The position numbers were made by a program, and so were the translations under genes. Below are positions 34,897 through 41,440 of a stretch of DNA of 42,655 nt, piece after piece. This DNA is from an uncultured Pelagibacteraceae bacterium (GTDB lineage Bacteria > Pseudomonadota > Alphaproteobacteria > Pelagibacterales > Pelagibacteraceae), in NCBI GenBank assembly GCA_902623305.1, contig CACNTB010000002.1, forward strand, positions 1-42,655. Reading direction: 5' to 3'. The notes below the pieces were generated by a model, which searched no databases, was not told where the DNA came from, and saw only the letters and a program-made list of their open reading frames with translations. Numbering within the stretch: the first letter of the stretch is position 1; each line of letters opens with the position of its first letter.

Positions 34897-36516
34897 ATGT
34901 CTAGAGAATCAATGGAATATGATGTTGTAATCATTGGTGGAGGTCCATCAGGATTGTCAACTGCAATAAAGTTAAAACAATTAGATCCAAATTTAAATGT
35001 TTGTTTATTAGAGAAAGCTTCTGAAATTGGAGCTCATATTTTAAGTGGCAATGTATTTGAAACACGTGCTTTAGATGAATTATTACCTAATTGGCGAGAA
35101 TTAAATTCTCCAATTAAAACAAAAGTAACTAAAGAAAAATTTTTATTTTTGGGAAAAACTAAATCATTAAGTTGGCCAACCTGGCTACTTCCAGCTGTTC
35201 AACAAAATCATAAAAATTATATTATCAGTCTAGCAAATTTATGTAGATGGCTTGCAGAACAAGCTGAAGCCTTAGGTGTAGAAATCTTTCCAGGTTTCCC
35301 AGCAAGTGAAATTTTATATAATGAAGATGGATCTGTTAAAGGTGTAGCCACTCAAGATATGGGGATAGATAAAGATGGTAATAAAAAAGATAGTTTTGAA
35401 CCAGGTATTGAGCTTTTAGGTAAAGTGACTGTTTTTGCAGAAGGGTGCAGAGGTCACTTAGGAAAACAACTTATTGAAAAATATGAATTAAACAAAGGTA
35501 AAGATCCTCAACAATACGGAATTGGTTTTAAAGAAATTTGGGAGATAGAAGATAAAAATCACGAAGAAGGCTTAGTTATGCATACTGCTGGATGGCCGTT
35601 AGATAACAATACTTATGGTGGTAGTTTTATGTATCATGCAGAAAATAAACAAGTTTTCTTAGGCTATGTAATTGGTTTAGATTACAAAAATCCTCATTTA
35701 TCGCCCTATGATGAATTTCAAAGGTTTAAAACTCATCCAGCAATTAAAAAAATTATAGAAGGTGGAAAAAGAATTTCTTACGGTGCAAGAGCTTTAATTG
35801 AAGGTGGATTTCAAAGTTTGCCAAAAATGTTTATGCCCGGAGCTTTACTAGTTGGTTGTGATGCAGGAACTTTAAATATGCCAAAAATCAAAGGCTCGCA
35901 CACGGCAATGAAAAGTGGAATGATTGCAGCAGAAACTATTAATGAACATTTAAAAGCAAACAAAGATTTATCTATTTATGAAGATAAATTTAAAAATAGC
36001 TGGTTACATAAAGAACTTTATGAAGCCCGAAACGTGAAACCTAGTTTTAGTTGGGGTTTAATTTTAGGAATCATTTTTACAGGTATTGATCAAATTTTGT
36101 TTAGAGGCAAACTTCCTTTAACACTCAAACATAAACATGCTGATCACGAAACTTTAAAACTTGCAAATCAAATGCCTAAAATAGATTATCCAAAATATGA
36201 TAATATAATAACTTTTGACAAAACAAGTTCAGTTTATTTAACAGGAACTAATCATGCCGACAATCAACCAGTTCATTTAAAACTTAAAGACCCCAATTTA
36301 CCAATAAATTATACTCTTGAAAAATTTGATGAACCTGCTCAAAGATATTGCCCTGCAGGTGTGTATGAAGTTCAAAAAGAAAATGAAGTAAATAAATTTG
36401 TCATTAATTCTCAAAATTGTATTCATTGTAAAACTTGTGATATTAAAGAGCCTTCACAAAATATTATTTGGGTCACTCCTGAAGGTGGTGGTGGACCAAA
36501 ATATGGAAATATGTAA
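34897..36516 (+). CDS. Electron transfer flavoprotein-ubiquinone oxidoreductase
   Basis: Membrane-associated ETF dehydrogenase that passes electrons from ETF to ubiquinone, 539 residues. The FAD motif VVIIGGGPSGLSTA is at the N terminus. The [4Fe-4S] cluster ligands at the C terminus are Cys485 (YCPAG) and Cys508, Cys511 and Cys514 (NCIHCKTC). GWPLDNNTYGGSFMYH is the usual ETF-QO middle motif. It completes the DMGDH to respiratory chain link. It ends 1 bp from the convergent DUF2237 gene with no room for a terminator. Confidence 0.96.
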   Translation: MSRESMEYDVVIIGGGPSGLSTAIKLKQLDPNLNVCLLEKASEIGAHILSGNVFETRALDELLPNWRELNSPIKTKVTKEKFLFLGKTKSLSWPTWLLPAVQQNHKNYIISLANLCRWLAEQAEALGVEIFPGFPASEILYNEDGSVKGVATQDMGIDKDGNKKDSFEPGIELLGKVTVFAEGCRGHLGKQLIEKYELNKGKDPQQYGIGFKEIWEIEDKNHEEGLVMHTAGWPLDNNTYGGSFMYHAENKQVFLGYVIGLDYKNPHLSPYDEFQRFKTHPAIKKIIEGGKRISYGARALIEGGFQSLPKMFMPGALLVGCDAGTLNMPKIKGSHTAMKSGMIAAETINEHLKANKDLSIYEDKFKNSWLHKELYEARNVKPSFSWGLILGIIFTGIDQILFRGKLPLTLKHKHADHETLKLANQMPKIDYPKYDNIITFDKTSSVYLTGTNHADNQPVHLKLKDPNLPINYTLEKFDEPAQRYCPAGVYEVQKENEVNKFVINSQNCIHCKTCDIKEPSQNIIWVTPEGGGGPKYGNM

Positions 36517-36517
36517 A

Positions 36518-36892
36518 TTAGGACAAATCTATTGCAAACTTTTTTAAAGTTTCAATAGGCACATATTTAAGAGTGTTTTCATGAGTTCTTTTCAAAAATA
36601 TTGGACATCCTTTTCCTGCCTCAACTGCTCTAGCATACCAAGTTGCGCACAAACACCATCCATCTCCATCTTTTAAACCTGGAAACCCAAATTCAGGATG
36701 CGGAGTAATTAAATCGTTACCCGCTTCTTTCATCCACTCTAAACATTCTGTAGTAACTTTAGCACAAACCGTATGAAGTCCATGATCATTCTCATCAGTA
36801 TTACAACAACCATCACGAAACCATCCTGTCAAAGGATCATTTGAACATTCCTCCAAGTCTTCGCCCAAGACGTTTTTTTGTTTTTCGCTCAT
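36518..36892 (-). CDS. DUF2237 family protein
   Basis: Small protein of 124 residues matching DUF2237: NVLGEDLEECSNDPLTGWFRDGCC at the start, then DHGLHTVCAKVTTECLEW and GDGWCLCATWYARA. Cysteines are numerous (at least eight), suggesting metal binding or redox behaviour, but no function is established for the family. It directly abuts hisI upstream on the same strand. Confidence 0.88.
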   Translation of the reverse strand: MSEKQKNVLGEDLEECSNDPLTGWFRDGCCNTDENDHGLHTVCAKVTTECLEWMKEAGNDLITPHPEFGFPGLKDGDGWCLCATWYARAVEAGKGCPIFLKRTHENTLKYVPIETLKKFAIDLS

Positions 36893-37360
36893 TTAAATTT
36901 TTGTTGGGTTTGGTTGACCTTTATAAACTTCTTCTGGATCAAATTTTTTTTCCTTCTCAAGAAATTCCATTTCAATTTTTCTTCCGTTATCAATTGGTCC
37001 CATCGGGATAGATCTATAAAAACATGATCTATAACCAACATGACAACTAGCTCCATCACCGATATCAACTGTTAACCATATAGAGTCTTGATCATCATCA
37101 ATTCTTATTTCATTAACTTTTTGGGTAAATCCACTTGTTTTACCCTTATGCCAAATAGCTTTTCTTGATCTGCTAAAATAATGTGCCTCTTTAGTTTCAA
37201 TTGTCTTTTTCAGAGCTTCTATATTCATATATCCATGCATTAAAATATCTTTGGTTTTTGAGCACATAGTAATCACTGGTATCAATCCATCGTTATCAAA
37301 CTTAGGTGAAAGAAGATTTCCCTCTTCAATATCGTAGATATTTTCTCTTTTTTTGAACAT
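36893..37360 (-). CDS. hisI: Phosphoribosyl-AMP cyclohydrolase
   Basis: Third enzyme of histidine biosynthesis, opening the adenine ring of phosphoribosyl-AMP. It has 155 residues with an N-terminal extension compared with the core (about 110-130). Motifs: LMHGYMNIEALKKT, KEAHYFSRSRKAIWHKG and the Zn/Mg site DIGDGASCHVGYRSCFYR (Cys106, Cys113). It is monofunctional, without the HisE domain. It is divergent from folE across 77 bp, and a start at 37360 is supported by MFKKRENIYDIEEG leading into the core. Confidence 0.93.
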   Translation of the reverse strand: MFKKRENIYDIEEGNLLSPKFDNDGLIPVITMCSKTKDILMHGYMNIEALKKTIETKEAHYFSRSRKAIWHKGKTSGFTQKVNEIRIDDDQDSIWLTVDIGDGASCHVGYRSCFYRSIPMGPIDNGRKIEMEFLEKEKKFDPEEVYKGQPNPTKI

Positions 37361-37437
37361 ATGCGGTGATTATGTAGCACATATCTGAATATATTAAATA
37401 TTTTTAAATTAAGGTATTTACTGTATAAAAAGGCGCT

Positions 37438-38058
37438 ATGAAATTAGTAAAAGACGCAGATAACAAAAATTTAGACATTAAAAAAGTTTCGGATAAAGAA
37501 GCTGAGGAAGCTATCAGAACCATTTTATCTTGGATGGGAGAAGATCCTAAAAGAGAGGGACTTTTAGAAACCCCCAAAAGAGTTGTAAAAGCATTTAAAG
37601 AATATTTTCAAGGTTACAACGAGGATGCAAAAAAAGTATTAGATAAAACTTTTGGTGATGTAGAAGGTTACAGTGATATGGTTGTTCAAAAAAATATCTC
37701 AGTACAAAGTCACTGTGAACACCATATGGCTCCAATTTTAGGAAAAGCTCACGTTGCCTATATACCAAATGAGAGAGTCGTTGGATTAAGTAAAATTGCA
37801 AGAGTAGTTGAAATATTTTCAAAAAGATTACAGACTCAAGAAAGACTGACTGTTCAAATAGCCAACACTCTAATGGAAGCTTTAGACGCTAAAGGTGTGG
37901 CTGTAACAATAGATTCAACTCATCAGTGTATGACCATGAGAGGTATTAAAAAAGAACAAGCAACAACAGTAACTAATTTTTATTTAGGTCAATTTAAAGA
38001 AGATTTAAGTTATCAAAATAGATATTTACGATTTATCAGCACTACGTTAAAAGACTAG
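37438..38058 (+). CDS. folE: GTP cyclohydrolase I
   Basis: First enzyme of tetrahydrofolate synthesis, making dihydroneopterin triphosphate from GTP; 206 residues. The zinc site is Cys93 and His96 (SHCEHH) and Cys164 (THQC). VGLSKIARVVEIFSKRLQTQERL is the family signature. A TATAAA box at 37424-37429 sits just 9 bases before the ATG, giving a very short or leaderless mRNA. Supplies folate for the many THF-dependent demethylases of the window; the acuI-like gene follows after 1 bp. Confidence 0.95.
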   Translation: MKLVKDADNKNLDIKKVSDKEAEEAIRTILSWMGEDPKREGLLETPKRVVKAFKEYFQGYNEDAKKVLDKTFGDVEGYSDMVVQKNISVQSHCEHHMAPILGKAHVAYIPNERVVGLSKIARVVEIFSKRLQTQERLTVQIANTLMEALDAKGVAVTIDSTHQCMTMRGIKKEQATTVTNFYLGQFKEDLSYQNRYLRFISTTLKD

Positions 38059-38059
38059 T

Positions 38060-39064
38060 GTGTCTGACCAATTCAAAGCATTAATTCTTAATCAAGAAGG
38101 TGAAAATTTCACACGTGATGTCAAATCTATTGATAAAAAATTCTTAAAACATGGTGATGTAACAGTAAAAGTTCATTACTCAGGTCTTAATTATAAAGAT
38201 GCTTTAATTTTAAAAAATGGTGCAAGACTTGTAAAAGAATTTCCACATATACCTGGTATTGATTTTTCAGGTACAGTTGAGGATAGCCAAAGCGATCAAT
38301 TCAAGCCAGGAGATGAAGTTATTTTGACTGGATGGCGGGTTGGTGAAATTTATTATGGTGGTTATTCTCAATACGCAAAAGTAGATGGTAAATTTTTAGT
38401 AAAAAAACCAAAAGAGATAACATTAAAACAATCTATGATAATGGGAACAGCAGGTTTCACAGCATTGCAAAGTGCGTTTGTTACAAAATTGACTAGAGAA
38501 GAATTGTTATTAGGAGAAAAAGTAAATGATGTTATTGTTAGTGGAGCCTCTGGTGGTGTTGGGAGTATTGCAATTATGATCTTAAATAAACTGGGATGTA
38601 ATGTGACAGCAGTTACTGGAAAAAATAATAATGTTGAATATTTAAAATCAATTGGTGCAAAAAACGTTATAAATACTAACGAATTAACTAAAGATGCAAG
38701 ACCCCTAGATAAAGGACTTTGGGATGGTGCTGTTGATACTGTTGGGGGTAAAGTCTTAGAAAATATACTTTCTCAAACTAAAGATGCAGGTATTGTTGCT
38801 TCTTGTGGAAACGCTTCTGATATAAAATTAAATACAACTGTGATGCCTTTCATTATAAGAGGAGTCAAGCTTTGGGGCATAAATTCTGTGACTGTTTCAA
38901 ATGTTAGAAGAAAATTTTTGTGGAGCGAGGCATCAAAACTGGTTGATTTTGAACTGCTAAATAAATCTATTAAAGAAATTAGTTTGGAAGAAGTAAATGA
39001 TGTTTATACAAAAATGCTTAAGGGAGAAACATCTGGAAGATATATAATAAATCTTAACAAATAA
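38060..39064 (+). CDS. YhdH/AcuI-type acrylyl-CoA reductase-like oxidoreductase
   Basis: Zinc-free medium-chain NADPH reductase of the YhdH/AcuI group, 334 residues, with GTG as start (38060). Motifs: NYKDALILKNGARLVKEFPHIPGIDFSGTV, GTAGFTALQSA and the NADPH-binding SGASGGVGSIA. AcuI reduces acryloyl-CoA to propionyl-CoA and detoxifies acrylate made from DMSP, so its presence fits the DddP-like gene at 23740, although YhdH homologues are widespread. It sits 1 bp after folE and its stop overlaps the LysR start by one base. Confidence 0.85.
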   Translation: MSDQFKALILNQEGENFTRDVKSIDKKFLKHGDVTVKVHYSGLNYKDALILKNGARLVKEFPHIPGIDFSGTVEDSQSDQFKPGDEVILTGWRVGEIYYGGYSQYAKVDGKFLVKKPKEITLKQSMIMGTAGFTALQSAFVTKLTREELLLGEKVNDVIVSGASGGVGSIAIMILNKLGCNVTAVTGKNNNVEYLKSIGAKNVINTNELTKDARPLDKGLWDGAVDTVGGKVLENILSQTKDAGIVASCGNASDIKLNTTVMPFIIRGVKLWGINSVTVSNVRRKFLWSEASKLVDFELLNKSIKEISLEEVNDVYTKMLKGETSGRYIINLNK

Positions 39065-39951
39065 TGGATTGGGATAAATTAAAAATTTTTCACGCTGTAG
39101 CAGAAGCTGGTAGTTTTACAAATGCTACTATTAATTTAAACCTCAGCCAATCAGCTATAAGCAGACAAATACAATCATTAGAACAAGATTTGAATGTACA
39201 ATTGTTTGAAAGACATGCGAGAGGCTTAACTCTTACAGAAAACGGCGAATATGTGTTTAAAACAGCTCATGAAGTAATTAGTAAACTTAAAGAGGTTGAA
39301 ACTTCACTAGGGGACCAAAAAAATAAACCAACAGGGAAATTAACAATTACGACGGTTAGAAGTTTTGGAACTCACTGGTTAACTCCAAGAATTCAAGAAT
39401 TCATGAGATTAAATCCAGAGATTGAAATTGAGTTAGTTTTTGATGATAAAGAATTAGACTTAAGTACACGACAAGCTGATATTGGAATTTTCATGAGAAG
39501 GCCGAAACAGCTAAATTATATTCAAAAAAAATTAGTAGACATTAAGTACTATATTTATGGTTCAAATAAATATTTAGAAAAAAATGGAATGCCAAAAACA
39601 GTAAATGACTTAAGTAAACATAAATTTATTTCATTTGGAAAAGGTGCTCCTTCACCAGTTTATAATCCTGATTGGGCTCTCAAAATTGGAATGCACGATG
39701 GAAAAAAAAGAAAAACAATTATGAAAGTAAATAGTGTAATGGGATTATTGTTAGCTGTGGAGTCAGGGGTAGGATTGGCGGCACTCCCAGAATATTTAGT
39801 ATCAAATTCAAACAATGTAATTAAAGTGCTTCCAAAAGTAGAAGGTCCAATCACAGAGGCACACTTTGTTTATCCACAATCATTAAAGAATACTGCAAGA
39901 GTTCAAGCATTCAGAAATTTCCTTTTTAGCAAAATTGGCGACTGGAAATAG
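39064..39951 (+). CDS. LysR-family transcriptional regulator
   Basis: Regulator of 295 residues. The N-terminal winged HTH (3-62) is typical: LKIFHAVAEAGSFTNATINLNLSQSAISRQIQSLEQDLNVQLFERH. The substrate-binding domain begins near residue 90 (GKLTITTVRSFGTHWLTPRI). Coupled to the YhdH/AcuI-like gene by a 1 bp overlap, an arrangement that differs from the divergent placement of most LysR regulators, so its target may be elsewhere. Effector unknown. Confidence 0.92.
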   Translation: MDWDKLKIFHAVAEAGSFTNATINLNLSQSAISRQIQSLEQDLNVQLFERHARGLTLTENGEYVFKTAHEVISKLKEVETSLGDQKNKPTGKLTITTVRSFGTHWLTPRIQEFMRLNPEIEIELVFDDKELDLSTRQADIGIFMRRPKQLNYIQKKLVDIKYYIYGSNKYLEKNGMPKTVNDLSKHKFISFGKGAPSPVYNPDWALKIGMHDGKKRKTIMKVNSVMGLLLAVESGVGLAALPEYLVSNSNNVIKVLPKVEGPITEAHFVYPQSLKNTARVQAFRNFLFSKIGDWK

Positions 39952-40007
39952 ACACTGCTAAATCCCCAAGAATACTGATATGTAGAAGGTATGCGACATT
40001 ATTGCGA

Positions 40008-40044
40008 TTGATAATCATTCGCATTGCGAATAATTCTCATTCTC
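40008..40044 (+). promoter_or_regulatory. Fur-like operator/promoter of the iron ABC genes
   Basis: GATAATCATTC (40010-40020) overlaps the perfect inverted repeat ATTCGCA-T-TGCGAAT (40017-40031), followed by AATTCTCATTCTC (40032-40044). The series of NATNAT-like blocks resembles Fur boxes. A -35-like TTGATA (40008-40013) and -10-like AATAAT (40029-40034) would be covered by a bound repressor. The gene behind it is a ferric-iron-binding protein. Confidence 0.5.
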
Positions 40045-40071
40045 AAAATAACGTTAATTTTAAGGATAAAT

Positions 40072-41100
40072 ATGAAAAAAATATCAATTTTAGCATTGAT
40101 AATATCTCTATTTGCATCAGCTTTTGCTATTGCAAATGAGGTAAATGTATTTAATGCAAGACACTATAAGGCTGATGCTGAACTATATGGAAAATTTACT
40201 GCAGCTACAGGTATCAAAGTAAATTTAATTAATGGTAAATCAGGAGCCTTAGAAAAAAGAATAGCTGAAGAAGGAGCAGACTCTTCTGCTGATCTTTATA
40301 TCACTGCTGATGCTGGAAGATGTGGCGCAATGTCAGCCAAAGGTTTGCTTGGAGGTGGATTAACATCTGCAACAATTAAAGCATCTGTTCCAAAAAACTT
40401 TAGAACTAATCAATGGGTTGGAGTAGCAAAAAGAGCAAGAATTATTTATTACTCACCCGAGAGAGTTAGTGGAGCTGAGTTGTCAGGTTTAACTTATGAA
40501 GGTTTAGCTGATCCAAAATGGAAAGGTAGATTAGTAATAAGAAAATCTAGCAATATTTATAATAAATCTCTTGTAGCATCATTAATTGCAAATAATGGAA
40601 AAAAAGCTACAGCTGAATGGGCAAAAGGTGTTGTAGCTAACATGGCTAGAGACTCTAAAGGAAACGATAGAGCTCAAATTATGGCAGTAGCAGCTGGTGA
40701 AGCTGATATCGCAGTAGCTAACACTTATTATTTAGCACTTATGCTATCAGGTAAAAAAGGTGCTGAACAACAAGAAGCTGCAAAAAAAGTTAAAGCGTTT
40801 TTCCCTAACCAACAAGGTAGAGGAACACACATGAATATTAGTTGTGCTGCTTTAGTTAAAGGTGCACCTAATAAAGCAAACGCGATTGCACTTGTTGACT
40901 TTTTATTATCACCAGAGTCTCAGGAACACTTTACAAATAATACGTTTGAGTTTCCAATGATAGGTGGTGTATCTCCAAGTCCATTAGTAGTAAACAATTT
41001 AGGATTAGATTTTAAACAAGATCTTACAACTAAAGTTTCAACTTATGGAAAAAATCAAGCAGCAGCATTAGAAGTAATGACTGCAGCTGGATGGAAGTAA
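40072..41100 (+). CDS. Periplasmic ferric iron-binding protein (FbpA/AfuA/FutA type)
   Basis: Substrate-binding protein of a Fe(III) ABC importer, 342 residues. The signal peptide is residues 1-22, with the mature protein starting near NEVNVFNARHY. Iron ligand tyrosines are in ANTYYLALM (Tyr219-Tyr220), and His31-Tyr32 lie at the other lobe. LINGKSGALEKRIAEEG and SADLYITADAGR are family motifs. ATG at 40072 has an SD (AAGGA) in front; an in-frame ATG at 40024 is rejected because it lies within the operator and would precede the signal peptide with unrelated residues. A permease gene follows at 41441. Confidence 0.93.
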   Translation: MKKISILALIISLFASAFAIANEVNVFNARHYKADAELYGKFTAATGIKVNLINGKSGALEKRIAEEGADSSADLYITADAGRCGAMSAKGLLGGGLTSATIKASVPKNFRTNQWVGVAKRARIIYYSPERVSGAELSGLTYEGLADPKWKGRLVIRKSSNIYNKSLVASLIANNGKKATAEWAKGVVANMARDSKGNDRAQIMAVAAGEADIAVANTYYLALMLSGKKGAEQQEAAKKVKAFFPNQQGRGTHMNISCAALVKGAPNKANAIALVDFLLSPESQEHFTNNTFEFPMIGGVSPSPLVVNNLGLDFKQDLTTKVSTYGKNQAAALEVMTAAGWK

Positions 41101-41106
41101 ATATAA

Positions 41107-41295
41107 GTGAAAAAGAATTTATTTAACTCTGGTTTAAATAATTCTTCTGATATGAGCGGTTCACTTGAGGGTCAGACAACATGTGAACCTTGCTCATCAG
41201 AGTGTGAAAAAATACAGAGTAAAATAAATAATAGAAAATTATCTGAAATTGAAAAAGACGAGGCTCTAGACATCCTCACTCCTTTTAAACGATGA
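41107..41295 (+). CDS. Small Cys-containing protein in the iron uptake locus
   Basis: Not recognised; 62 residues from a GTG start 6 bp after the iron-binding protein stop. The middle holds Cys-Glu-Pro-Cys-Ser-Ser-Glu-Cys (TTCEPCSSEC), a possible metal-binding triad. A charged helix follows (KIQSKINNRKLSEIEKDEALDIL). No signal peptide. If real, it is a cytoplasmic metal-linked mini-protein co-expressed with iron uptake. Translation is supported by close spacing only. Confidence 0.5.
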   Translation: MKKNLFNSGLNNSSDMSGSLEGQTTCEPCSSECEKIQSKINNRKLSEIEKDEALDILTPFKR

Positions 41296-41312
41296 TATAT
41301 TTCTTTTTAGAC

Positions 41313-41369
41313 GTGCCCACGTCACTCTCCCTAGGATCTTTACCCTTTCCTAGAAACTGTCGTGGGCAC
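41313..41369 (+). ncRNA. GC-rich two-stem structured element between iron ABC genes
   Basis: The outer stem is a perfect 9 bp pairing of GTGCCCACG (41313-41321) with CGTGGGCAC (41361-41369). Inside it, CTAGGA (41331-41336) pairs with TCCTAG (41348-41353). The DNA between is CT-rich with no long open frame. It is far more GC-rich than the surrounding DNA. A terminator is possible, but no U-tract follows. It could be a structured 3' end or a cis-regulatory element controlling permease expression. Confidence 0.5.
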
Positions 41370-41440
41370 TAAATTTAAAATCTTTCAAATATTACTTTAA
41401 ATTTAGATAATTTTTTTATTTTATATATAATAAACCTATA

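Noticed and set aside
40024-40071. Upstream ATG extending the iron-binding protein
   Set aside because: Would place 16 residues before a clean signal peptide and start within the operator; the ATG at 40072 has a ribosome-binding site.
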